Below are positions 53,963 through 61,328 of a DNA stretch of 64,000 bases, in pieces (position 1 is the first letter of the stretch; the number at the start of each line of letters is the position of its first letter). The DNA comes from JAVVEG01 sp032251455 (GTDB lineage Bacteria; Pseudomonadota; Gammaproteobacteria; Pseudomonadales; Pseudohongiellaceae): positions 124,001-188,000 of the forward strand of contig JAVVEG010000003.1 of the NCBI GenBank assembly GCA_032251455.1, given 5' to 3'. The notes below the pieces were generated by a model. The model did not search any database, was not told the origin of the DNA, and saw only the letters and a list, made by a program, of their open reading frames with translations. The translations under genes and the position numbers were made by a program.

Positions 53963-53993
53963 ATTCTCCAGGATCTGGCCGGAATCGGAGAAT
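53963..53993 (+). promoter_or_regulatory. Hairpin that would cover the ribosome site of the next gene
   Basis: ATTCTCC (53963-53969) is the exact complement of GGAGAAT (53987-53993), which contains the ribosome site GGAG of the gene starting at 53998. In a message starting upstream, the site would be paired. Translational control or RNA thermometer behaviour is possible but unproven. Confidence 0.4.
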
Positions 53994-53997
53994 AATA

Positions 53998-55032
53998 ATG
54001 ATGCAGACCACTCCATCGTCATACCGCGCTGGCGGTATTCGGACAATGAGAAAGATGAGCATGGCATCAGCGCTGCTTGCTGCCCTGGGTACCGCCTTTT
54101 CGGTTCAGGCTCAGGAATATGTCGTGCCCAGAACCGATTTCGGTGTGCCGGATTTTCAGGGCATGTGGACCAATAACACCATCACCCCCCTGGAGCGCCC
54201 CGAGCGTTTTGCGGGCAAACCTTTTCTCACGGCAGAGGAACAGGCCGCCTGGGAGCGTGAGATTGCTGAATTTACTGCTGCCCAGGATCAACCCAGTGAC
54301 CCAAACCGGCCACCACCCACCAAGGGCCAGATCGATCTCGAAGACAGTTACAATAATTTCTGGTTTGATGATGGCACTACGGTAGCCATCTATAACGGTG
54401 AGCGGAGAACCTCACTGGTGGTCGATCCGCCCGATGGCAGAATCCCTGCCTATACCGCGGCTGCTCAGGCCCGGGCTGAACTGGCTTCAGCCCAGCGCCG
54501 CGAGAGACCGTTTGATGGTCCGGAGACCCGTCCCCTGGCAGAAAGGTGCCTGTTGTCATTTGGTTCCAGTTCCGGACCTCCCATGTTACCCATCCTCTAC
54601 AACAACCACTACCAGATTGTACAGTCTCCTGGGTATGTGATGATTCTGGTCGAGATGGTTCACGATGCCCGCATCATTCGCATAGATGACTCGCTGTTGC
54701 CGGCTGAGTGGCAACCGTGGATGGGGGATTCGATTGGACGTTGGGAAGGTGACACCCTGGTGGTGGAAACAAGCAACTTCAATCCCAAGCAGCGCTTTCG
54801 CAATTCCTCTGATAATTTTGCGGTAACCGAACGCTTCACCCGGGTTGCCGAGGATACCCTGAATTACAGCGTGACCATCAATGACCCGGAGACCTTCGTG
54901 CAGCCATGGACTCTGGAAATTCCCATGCATATCACCACTGACCGGATGTATGAGTATGCCTGTCATGAGGGAAATTACGCCTTGCCGGGTGTACTGGCCG
55001 GGGCCAGGATAGAAGAGCAGGAAGGCTTGTGA
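53998..55032 (+). CDS. Exported protein of unknown function (YEYACHEGNYA family)
   Basis: 344 residues, signal peptide cleaved after FSVQAQ. It has features I have seen in many exported uncharacterised proteins of aquatic bacteria: DFGVPDFQGMWTNNTITPLERP near the start, a GRWEGDTLVVETSNFN block, and YEYACHEGNYALPGVLAGAR near the C-terminus. No catalytic motif was identified. An esterase gene follows 19 bases later and is probably cotranscribed, hinting at a joint catabolic role. GGAG seven bases upstream supports ATG 53998. Confidence 0.75.
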   Translation: MMQTTPSSYRAGGIRTMRKMSMASALLAALGTAFSVQAQEYVVPRTDFGVPDFQGMWTNNTITPLERPERFAGKPFLTAEEQAAWEREIAEFTAAQDQPSDPNRPPPTKGQIDLEDSYNNFWFDDGTTVAIYNGERRTSLVVDPPDGRIPAYTAAAQARAELASAQRRERPFDGPETRPLAERCLLSFGSSSGPPMLPILYNNHYQIVQSPGYVMILVEMVHDARIIRIDDSLLPAEWQPWMGDSIGRWEGDTLVVETSNFNPKQRFRNSSDNFAVTERFTRVAEDTLNYSVTINDPETFVQPWTLEIPMHITTDRMYEYACHEGNYALPGVLAGARIEEQEGL

Positions 55033-55051
55033 TTCAGGCCGGGGATATGTG

Positions 55052-55972
55052 ATGCTGGAAAAACATGTGGTCCGCTCACGGTCGCTGCGCTCGCGCCTGC
55101 TGGGGTTGATGTTGCGTTATCGCCTGAAGCCAAAACTTACCGCTACCGGGTTTGATCCGCTTCGCTTTCGGAACTGGCTGAACAAAAACATGAACTCCAC
55201 TCCGGTAAAGGGGGTGACATGTCACCCATTCGCGCAGGAAAATCTGCGCGGCGAATGGCTTTTTCCGGCTACAGAGTCTGATTCCCGTTGTGTTCTTTAC
55301 CTGCATGGCGGGGGCTACCTGTTTGGTTCCCCGCAAAGTTACCGGGGTTTCAGCAGCCGTCTGGCGCAGGCCATGCATGCCCGGATTTTTGTGCCGGATT
55401 ATCGTCTGGCCCCAGAGCATCCGTTTCCGGCCGCAGTAGAGGATGCAGAAGCTGCCTACCGTTATTTACTGGCACAGAACATCCGCCCGGAACAGATTGT
55501 GCTGGCCGGTGATTCTGCCGGTGGGGGTCTGGCTTTTGCGCTGCTGCATGTCCTGCAGCAAAAACAACTGCCCATGCCTGCCGCCCAGATAAGCCTATCT
55601 CCCTATACCGATCTGCATGCCAGCGGCGCCTCATTGACAGAAAACAGCAACAGCTGCGTGATGTTTGATGCCGACACGATTCCCCGGGCGGCAGCAATCT
55701 ATCTGGACGGTGCCAGTGCCGATAATCCGCTGGCCTCTCCACTGTACGGCAATCTGGAAGGGTTTCCGCCACAACTGATGTACGTCAGTGATAGCGAAGT
55801 GTTGCGTGATGATGGTTTGCGCATGGCAGAAAAACTGGGAGAGGCAGGTGTGGCCGTACACCTGAATATCTGGCATGGGCAGCCCCATGTCTGGCCGGTG
55901 TTTTACCCGTTGCTGCCAGAGGCGGATGTCTGCATCAGGGAGATGGCCGCATTTGCGGGCCGCTATTGGTAA
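55052..55972 (+). CDS. Alpha/beta hydrolase of the hormone-sensitive lipase type
   Basis: 306-residue soluble esterase. The HSL signature HGGGYLFGSPQSYRGF (oxyanion hole) near residue 84, nucleophile GDSAGGG near 152, Asp in SDSEVLRDDG and His in GQPHVWPVF make a complete catalytic triad. No signal peptide. The first 60 residues include an Arg-rich helix, LRSRLLGLMLRYRL. ATG 55052 is taken, GTG 55049 being in frame. Likely acts on short-chain or bulky esters. Confidence 0.88.
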   Translation: MLEKHVVRSRSLRSRLLGLMLRYRLKPKLTATGFDPLRFRNWLNKNMNSTPVKGVTCHPFAQENLRGEWLFPATESDSRCVLYLHGGGYLFGSPQSYRGFSSRLAQAMHARIFVPDYRLAPEHPFPAAVEDAEAAYRYLLAQNIRPEQIVLAGDSAGGGLAFALLHVLQQKQLPMPAAQISLSPYTDLHASGASLTENSNSCVMFDADTIPRAAAIYLDGASADNPLASPLYGNLEGFPPQLMYVSDSEVLRDDGLRMAEKLGEAGVAVHLNIWHGQPHVWPVFYPLLPEADVCIREMAAFAGRYW

Positions 55973-56008
55973 GGCAGCTGGCTGCTGGCTTTGATCTTGC
56001 CTTGATGC

Positions 56009-56035
56009 TGAGAGCCTCCTGGCAGAAGGCTCTCA
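56009..56035. terminator. Hairpin between convergent esterase and sodB
   Basis: TGAGAGCCT (56009-56017) and AGGCTCTCA (56027-56035) form a perfect 9 bp stem with a 9-base loop in the 69-base gap. It lacks T-runs, yet its position suggests a shared transcript end. Confidence 0.55.
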
Positions 56036-56041
56036 TCTGAT

Positions 56042-56635
56042 TCAGGCTTTGGCAAGATTGGCGTTGGCAAAATCCCAGTTGACCAGATTGTCCAGGAATG
56101 AGGCCAGGAAGTCTGGACGTCGGTTCTGGAAGTCCAGGTAATAGGCATGTTCCCAGACGTCACAGACCAGAATTGGGGTGGCTCCCGCGGTCAGCGGTGT
56201 TTCGGCATTGGCGGATTTGACCACCTTCAGCGTGCCAGCATCGGCAACCAGCCAGACCCAGCCACTGCCAAACTGGCCCACGCCACCGGCTATGAATTCT
56301 TTCCTGAAGTTGTCATAGCTGCCGAAGTCTGCATCGATTTTGGCGGCGATGGCTCCGGTTGGCGCGCCACCACCCTGCGGCGTCATGCTTTTCCAGAAGA
56401 AACTGTGGTTATAGTGCTGTCCCACATTATTGAACAGGGCGCCACCGGATTTGGCGCAGGTCTTGACCAGTTCTTCCAGGGAATCGGCAGACACACCGGC
56501 TTCTGCCAGCAGTTCATTGCCTTTTACCACATAGGCATTGTGGTGTTTGCCGTGATGGAAGCTGAAAGTCTGGGCAGACATATGGGGTTCAAGTGCATCG
56601 CTTGCATAGGGAAGGTCAGGTAAAGTCAATGTCAT
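56042..56635 (-). CDS. sodB: Superoxide dismutase, iron/manganese type
   Basis: 197-residue cytoplasmic enzyme that dismutes superoxide. Metal ligands are His in FHHGKHH (about 27), His in HYNHSFFW, and Asp and His in DVWEHAYYLDF. The active-site block GQFGSGWVWLV is intact. Iron is likelier than manganese but not certain. Several words (LPDLPYASDALEPHMS, NNVGQHYNHSFFWKSM) recall alphaproteobacterial enzymes more than enteric SodB. GAGGA five bases before ATG 56635. Confidence 0.92.
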   Translation of the reverse strand: MTLTLPDLPYASDALEPHMSAQTFSFHHGKHHNAYVVKGNELLAEAGVSADSLEELVKTCAKSGGALFNNVGQHYNHSFFWKSMTPQGGGAPTGAIAAKIDADFGSYDNFRKEFIAGGVGQFGSGWVWLVADAGTLKVVKSANAETPLTAGATPILVCDVWEHAYYLDFQNRRPDFLASFLDNLVNWDFANANLAKA

Positions 56636-56872
56636 AATATCCTCGGAAATTTTTTGATTGTGGCGCGGCCTGCACTGCAGCTGGGCAGCGAGACAACACA
56701 CAATGGAACGATGTCGAAAGACGTTCAAGCATAAAACACATGCCGGCTTGTTTCAAGCCGGGCACAGGCTTGCCGGTTTTGCGGAAAGGCTGTCTTCAGC
56801 ATACAATGACGGCCTCCACAGACAAACAGGCCTTCTGTACTTGCCGTGCAAGGCTGCATTCAGGACTCTGCT

Positions 56873-57667
56873 ATGAGAGACAACGACGATCTGCATGATA
56901 TTCCCCCCATGGTGCCGCCGCGCGACGATGTTGCCCAGCGCCAGCAAAGCAGAAGATCACCAGATATTGTCAAGTCGGTTCGTTATGGTGAAATCATTAA
57001 AGTCAGCACCTGGCCGGTGCGGTTTATGCTGGCGCTGTTGAGCCTGGCCTTGATGGGTGGGGCCGCAGCAGGCTATTTATTTTATCAACAGTATCAGCTG
57101 GATCTGTCGCAGTCCCAGCGGCGAATACAGGATCTGGAAGGACGGCTCGCACTGGTGGGCGACAGTGCCGAAGAAACCACAGCCAATGTGCTGGAGAGGC
57201 TGGACTTCAATTTCTCCGAGATTGACAAGCTTTGGGCGGCCCGAAACCAGACCAACCAGAACGTTACCGACCTGACCGGCAGGGTGAGTATGACGGAAAA
57301 CGGTTTGCGCCAGGTAGGCACGGATGTGGAGAGTGCCAACCAGTTGATTGTCACCAATACCAATCTGATTGAAGAGGCCAGATCTCAGCTTGGGGATTTT
57401 ATGCGGGATTCCCGTGCTTCAGATCAGCAAATGAGCCAGGCCATCGCCAGGCTGAATGCCACGGTGGAAAATCTGCAGACAGTTGCGCAGGAAATGGTGA
57501 ATCTGCGGGCAACCCTGGTGACTACGCAAGGGGTGTCTGGCGGGATTGATGAACGGCTTGCCAATGTGGAAGAGGCCATTGAGGCCATCGATGCATTCCG
57601 TCTGCAGATCAATCAGGCCCTGCTGCGTCTGCAGGAGAATATCGAGGCGGTTGAAGCCCGGCTTTGA
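56873..57667 (+). CDS. Membrane-anchored coiled-coil protein of unknown function
   Basis: 264 residues. A cytoplasmic N-terminus of about 48 residues, one transmembrane helix (RFMLALLSLALMGGAAAGYLF), then a long helical, heptad-like periplasmic part from about 80 to 264 containing many Asn, Gln and Glu. No enzyme motif. AGGA seven bases upstream fixes ATG 56873. Single-anchor coiled coils like this often act as envelope scaffolds, but nothing specific can be assigned. Confidence 0.75.
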   Translation: MRDNDDLHDIPPMVPPRDDVAQRQQSRRSPDIVKSVRYGEIIKVSTWPVRFMLALLSLALMGGAAAGYLFYQQYQLDLSQSQRRIQDLEGRLALVGDSAEETTANVLERLDFNFSEIDKLWAARNQTNQNVTDLTGRVSMTENGLRQVGTDVESANQLIVTNTNLIEEARSQLGDFMRDSRASDQQMSQAIARLNATVENLQTVAQEMVNLRATLVTTQGVSGGIDERLANVEEAIEAIDAFRLQINQALLRLQENIEAVEARL

Positions 57668-57698
57668 TCCGAGGCTTGAAGTGTTTGCCGATTATTCA

Positions 57699-57732
57699 TT
57701 TTTCTTGGTTTGTACTTTTTCTTGGTTTGTAG
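57699..57732 (+). repeat. 17-base tandem duplication in the tRNA-Leu promoter region
   Basis: TTTTTCTTGGTTTGTAC (57699-57715) is repeated as TTTTTCTTGGTTTGTAG (57716-57732), 16 of 17 identical. The second copy supplies the weak -35 element (around CTTGGT, 57721-57726) of the tRNA promoter, so the first copy is a duplicate of it shifted upstream by 17 bases. Confidence 0.8.
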
Positions 57733-57749
57733 AGAAGGTCGCGTATAAT
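57721..57749 (+). promoter_or_regulatory. Promoter of tRNA-Leu
   Basis: -10 TATAAT at 57744-57749, perfect consensus, with a weak -35 CTTGGT (57721-57726, 17-base spacing). It is followed by a GC-rich discriminator (GCGCGGCGG), typical of stable-RNA promoters under stringent control. Confidence 0.75.
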
Positions 57750-57765
57750 GCGCGGCGGTATTGCC

Positions 57766-57850
57766 GCGGACGTGGTGGAATTGGTAGACACGCTGGATTT
57801 AGGTTCCAGTGCCGCAAGGTGTGGGAGTTCGAGTCTCCCCGTCCGCACCA
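57766..57850 (+). tRNA. tRNA-Leu, anticodon UAG
   Basis: 85-base type II tRNA. The acceptor stem GCGGACG pairs with CGTCCGC and the CCA end is encoded. The D region contains TGGTAGACACGC, and the anticodon arm CTGGA/TCCAG holds the loop TTTAGGT, so the anticodon is UAG reading CUA and related leucine codons. A variable arm of leucine type and the TTCGAGTC T-loop follow. Confidence 0.96.
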
Positions 57851-58111
57851 TTATTTCTGTTTGAAAATAATTAGTTGCGATTTTTTCTGCTTAATTTAGG
57901 CAACAATCCGCTGTTTTCATCTGCAGTACTTTCCTTCTCCAGTTTGCGCTGCTTTTCGAGCAAGGTTCACCCCCGATTTTACGGACTCTTCAGAAATCTC
58001 CCTGAATTTGCACTACTCCTTTAATTACGAGCGCATGAGGAGGGATATGGAGCTCGGGGTATATAATGTCACTTATAACTAAACTTTTTCCATTTAATGT
58101 ATATATATAAG
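57851..58111. other. AT-rich gap between tRNA-Leu and the HTH/Fic module
   Basis: About 300 bases with no gene until 58159. Directly after the tRNA a weak ATTATTT/AAATAAT hairpin could end the tRNA transcript. Base composition drops sharply compared with the flanking genes, especially after 58075, which fits an acquired segment. No copy of the tRNA 3' end (an attachment site repeat) was found downstream. Confidence 0.5.
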
Positions 58112-58140
58112 TTGACATATATTTCTTTTAAGTATATTTA
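58112..58140 (+). promoter_or_regulatory. Promoter of the HTH/Fic module
   Basis: -35 TTGACA (58112-58117, perfect) with a 17-base spacer to a weak -10 TATTTA (58135-58140). The -10 lies inside an 18 bp palindrome, the likely autoregulatory operator. Confidence 0.55.
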
Positions 58141-58149
58141 TAAATATAC
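58132..58149. promoter_or_regulatory. 18 bp perfect palindrome, operator candidate for the HTH regulator
   Basis: GTATATTTATAAATATAC reads the same on both strands. It covers the -10 element and start region of the module, ten bases before the first gene. Antitoxin-like HTH proteins normally repress their own promoter through such sites. Confidence 0.65.
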
Positions 58150-58158
58150 ATTTTAGAG

Positions 58159-58629
58159 ATGGACAGGCTCATGAAAAAGATTGTGATGCACCAGTACCAG
58201 GACATTATAGACAAGGCGGCGGAGCATACCGCGGGTTTATCGTTGCCACCGGAAGGCTGGTTGAAAACCATGCGCAAAGCTCTTGGTATGTCCGGCTCCC
58301 AACTGGCGCGCCGCTTGGGTGTATCACGCTCACAAATCGCGCAATCGGAGAAGAATGAACTGTCAGGTGCCGTAACCCTCAAGACCCTACAGAATACCGC
58401 TGAGGCCATGGGAGGTCGTTTGGTCTATGCCATCGTGCCTGCTGGTAAGGTGGAAGCCCTGATAAGCAAAAGAGCCAGGGAAAAGGCGCGGCAACTCGTG
58501 AGCAGGGCTAATGTTCATATGGCACTTGAGAGCCAGACACTGGATACCAGAAGCCGCGAGTTCGAAATCAAACGATTGGAGCAGGAATTGTTTAATATTA
58601 TGCCTTCTGACTTTTGGGACGATACGTAA
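58159..58629 (+). CDS. HTH regulator of the mobile mystery protein A type
   Basis: 156 residues. An XRE-like helix-turn-helix lies at about 40-95, with GMSGSQLARRLGVSRSQIAQ and the following KTLQNTAEAMGGRLVYAIVP, which match the family called mobile mystery protein A. The C-terminal half is helical and charged, possibly for contact with the Fic partner. Its stop overlaps the start of the Fic gene (TAATG). ATG 58159 is used; ATG 58171 has GGACAGG just upstream and is possible. Antitoxin-like repressor role is inferred. Confidence 0.82.
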   Translation: MDRLMKKIVMHQYQDIIDKAAEHTAGLSLPPEGWLKTMRKALGMSGSQLARRLGVSRSQIAQSEKNELSGAVTLKTLQNTAEAMGGRLVYAIVPAGKVEALISKRAREKARQLVSRANVHMALESQTLDTRSREFEIKRLEQELFNIMPSDFWDDT

Positions 58630-59225
58630 TGGCCGATGGAAAGGAACCCGACGGTGCGACCCCTTTGGACCCCGAAGAGCGAGAAGGACTTAGATTCAAG
58701 CATGTCACCACACGGGGTGAACTCGATCATCTGGAGCAAGCCAATATCCAGGAAGGACTGCAATGGCTGCCAAGGAGGCGGAATAAGGACATTCTTAATG
58801 AGACTTTTATTCGAGAGTTGCACCGGCGGCTGTTTGGTCAGGTCTGGACCTGGGCGGGTAGTTTCAGGAAGACGGAGAAGAATATAGGAGTCGACCCGAG
58901 GCAAATTTCCGTTCAGCTCAGACTATTGCTGGATGATGCCCGGTATTGGGTGGAGCACGGCACCTACCCGCCGTTGGAAGCATGTCTGCGCATCCATCAC
59001 CGCCTTGTTTATATTCACTTGTTCCCGAACGGCAACGGGCGGCATGCCAGAATCATGGCAGATGTGTTGATGGCCGAAATCTACAAAGGCAAGCCAATCG
59101 ACTGGAGTGGCAGCTATGACCTACAGAAAATGAATGAATGTAGAACCGCATATATCCAGGCATTACGCTTGGCAGATAGAGGCGATCATGCAGCACTGCT
59201 CAGATTCGTAGGTCAAGAAAGATAG
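58629..59225 (+). CDS. Fic-domain protein of the mobile mystery protein B type
   Basis: 198 residues. The complete Fic active-site loop HLFPNGNGRHAR lies at 130-141, giving the catalytic His 130, phosphate-binding Asn and Gly residues, and Arg 141. The flap WTWAGSFRKTEKNIGV is at 73-88. Fic enzymes transfer AMP or other nucleotide groups to target proteins. The N-terminal TTRGELDHLE segment contains T-x3-E (27-31), close to but not matching the inhibitory motif S/T-x3-E-G/N. It is translationally coupled to the HTH gene, like a toxin behind its antitoxin. The target is unknown. Confidence 0.87.
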   Translation: MADGKEPDGATPLDPEEREGLRFKHVTTRGELDHLEQANIQEGLQWLPRRRNKDILNETFIRELHRRLFGQVWTWAGSFRKTEKNIGVDPRQISVQLRLLLDDARYWVEHGTYPPLEACLRIHHRLVYIHLFPNGNGRHARIMADVLMAEIYKGKPIDWSGSYDLQKMNECRTAYIQALRLADRGDHAALLRFVGQER

Positions 59226-59336
59226 ACGCGCTATGGTCATCGAAGAATGGAAAAGGTACTCATGGGAGTCGAAGGTTTTTATTGTCCTGAAAAAGAGGGC
59301 GCGGCATGATACGGACCTGCTTCAAACCACTCCTCG

Positions 59337-60203
59337 TTAAACCCCAAGCTGAACCGCCAGGTCAATAAAGTCGTCGGCGAACAGGTCGAATTCATTCCGG
59401 GCAGGGGGCGTGATCCGTCGTTGTGGGCCTCGTTCCAGGGGGCGGTGTACATACGCGGTTTTGAGCCCTGCAGCGGCGGCAGCGCGCAGATCACTGGGAT
59501 GGGCCGCCACCATCAATACCTGTGCTGGTGGCAGACTCAACAGCTCTGCCGCTTTCAGATAGGCCTCCGGGTCCGGCTTGTAATGGCCTGACAGCTCGGC
59601 GGACAGCACCGTGTCCCAGGGCAATCCGGCGTTTTTCGCCATGTTTACCAGCAGGGACACGTTGCCATTGGACAGGGTGGCGATCACATAGCGGTTGCGC
59701 AGGCGGTTGAGTCCAGCAACCGTATCGGGCCAGGGCATCAAACGGTGCCAGGCGCGATTGAAATGCTCAAGCTCTGCCTCAGTAAGGCCAGTCAGACCAA
59801 ACTCGTCCGCCAGCTCGTCCAGAATCATCCGGTGCAGGGCATCCAGCTTGGTCCAGGGCAACTCGCCGTTACGTACCTGGTTCATGGCCGGCCCATAGCC
59901 GGCACGCCAGCGGTCGGCGAACTCCCCCCAATCCACTTCGAAACCCTTGTTGCTGCCCAGCAGCTGACCCTCGCGAATAATGGACGCACGCCAGTCCACC
60001 ACCGTACCAAAGACATCAAACACCAGCGCCTGGACGTTCAGGGCATTAGTGGTTTGCTGGTCGGCGGCGTGCAAGGTGGGGGCCAGGGGATACAACAGTA
60101 TCGAGGAGCCAAACAGTTTCAGCAGAGCACGACGGGGAACAGTGGTGATGCAGGCAGAAGGTATCCCGGTATCAGCAAGGGGTGTAATCCTGTTATCTGT
60201 CAT
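59337..60203 (-). CDS. Haloacid dehalogenase-type hydrolase with Tat-like signal
   Basis: 288 residues. The catalytic domain is a type II L-2-haloacid dehalogenase: nucleophile Asp 63 in FDVFGTVVDWR, SNGN in motif II, lysine in HYKPDPEAY, and the acidic-type motif in MVAAHPSDLRAAAAAG. Before it stands an N-terminal extension with PRRALLKLFGSS (Arg 24-25) and a hydrophobic run ending LHAA, resembling a twin-arginine signal, unusual for this normally cytoplasmic enzyme. It lies 29 bases downstream of the AraC gene on the same strand. Confidence 0.83.
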   Translation of the reverse strand: MTDNRITPLADTGIPSACITTVPRRALLKLFGSSILLYPLAPTLHAADQQTTNALNVQALVFDVFGTVVDWRASIIREGQLLGSNKGFEVDWGEFADRWRAGYGPAMNQVRNGELPWTKLDALHRMILDELADEFGLTGLTEAELEHFNRAWHRLMPWPDTVAGLNRLRNRYVIATLSNGNVSLLVNMAKNAGLPWDTVLSAELSGHYKPDPEAYLKAAELLSLPPAQVLMVAAHPSDLRAAAAAGLKTAYVHRPLERGPQRRITPPARNEFDLFADDFIDLAVQLGV

Positions 60204-60232
60204 GGGGACCTCGGTCTGTTACTCAAAATGGA

Positions 60233-61168
60233 TTACACCGGATTCTCCACCGTCCCGGCATGCTTGACAAGAACCGTCTGCTGGCTCTTGCCCTGTTGGC
60301 CCCTGCGCATCTGTCCGGCATTGATGCCGAAACATTTTTTGAAGGCGCGTGAAAAAGCAGCCTGGGAGCGGTAGCCCAGTGATTCTGCCACCTCTGCCAC
60401 TGACATGCCGCTCTGCAGATGGCTGCTGGCCAGTTGCATGCGCCACCAGGTGAGGTATTGCATGGGGGTCCAGCCACTGACCTGACGAAAGGTGTTGGCA
60501 AACAGGCTGCGTGATTGCGCGGCTTCTCTGGCCATGCTGGATAAGGTCCAGGCCGCTCCGGGATTGCTGTGCAGGGCATCCAGCACATGTCTGAGCCGTG
60601 GGTGGCTATGCAGCGCCAGCGTCCCGGTAAGCTGTTCTGGAGCGTTGCTGAAGTAATGGGTCAATGCGTAGATAAAGAGCAACTCGCAAAGTCTGTCCAG
60701 CACGGCTTCCGAGCCGGAACTGTGCTCATGACTTTCCCGCACGGTCAGCTCCAGCAGGGGTTGTAACCAGGGGTTGTCGGCATTGTTGCGAATGACAACC
60801 ACCTCTGGCAGGGAGGCCAGCAATTGCTCGCTGGCCTGGTGGCTGAAACTCATCTCCGCACATAACAGACCGGTTCCAGGCAGATCAGCGGCCTGGTGGT
60901 AGGGTAGATGTTCCTGTGTGCCGACAAGGGGTTCCAGTGGCAGTAATTGATGACTCACTTCTCTGGGAAACAGGATCAGATCACCGGCATGCAGTGTGGT
61001 ATCCAGATTTCTCGGGATAGTGACACGACACGATCCGGTGGTGACGATATGAAAGCAGGTCTGTCCCAGGGCATGTTCACGTATCTGCCAGTCACCACAG
61101 ACTTTGGCATTGTGATAGATGTGAACCTGCAATCTGAGCAGACGAATCAGGTCGGCAGTGGCACTCAT
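60233..61168 (-). CDS. AraC-family transcriptional regulator
   Basis: 311 residues. The N-terminal cupin-like ligand domain (about 1-190) is of the kind with GDLILFPREVSH. The C-terminal two HTH motifs are seen in AREAAQSRSLFANTFRQVSG and AEVAESLGYRSQAAFSRAFK. Divergent from the AhpD-like gene with a 160-base shared region, so it probably regulates that gene and its own operon with the dehalogenase. Confidence 0.88.
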   Translation of the reverse strand: MSATADLIRLLRLQVHIYHNAKVCGDWQIREHALGQTCFHIVTTGSCRVTIPRNLDTTLHAGDLILFPREVSHQLLPLEPLVGTQEHLPYHQAADLPGTGLLCAEMSFSHQASEQLLASLPEVVVIRNNADNPWLQPLLELTVRESHEHSSGSEAVLDRLCELLFIYALTHYFSNAPEQLTGTLALHSHPRLRHVLDALHSNPGAAWTLSSMAREAAQSRSLFANTFRQVSGWTPMQYLTWWRMQLASSHLQSGMSVAEVAESLGYRSQAAFSRAFKKCFGINAGQMRRGQQGKSQQTVLVKHAGTVENPV

Positions 61169-61328
61169 ACAGATACCTTGATTGATTTACGAGGGCTTTT
61201 GATTACTTTTCTGGACTATAAGGCAACAAAAACAGATTTATTGCAACTAATCGTATTGAAATTTCCACTATGATAGTTGACTGAAAGTAGATGCATTTTG
61301 TGTTTACCTACCTAAGCAAGGAGAATTG

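Noticed and set aside
57822..59336. Integrase-mediated island with attachment repeats at tRNA-Leu
   Set aside because: No repeat of the tRNA 3' end and no integrase gene were found downstream within the window.
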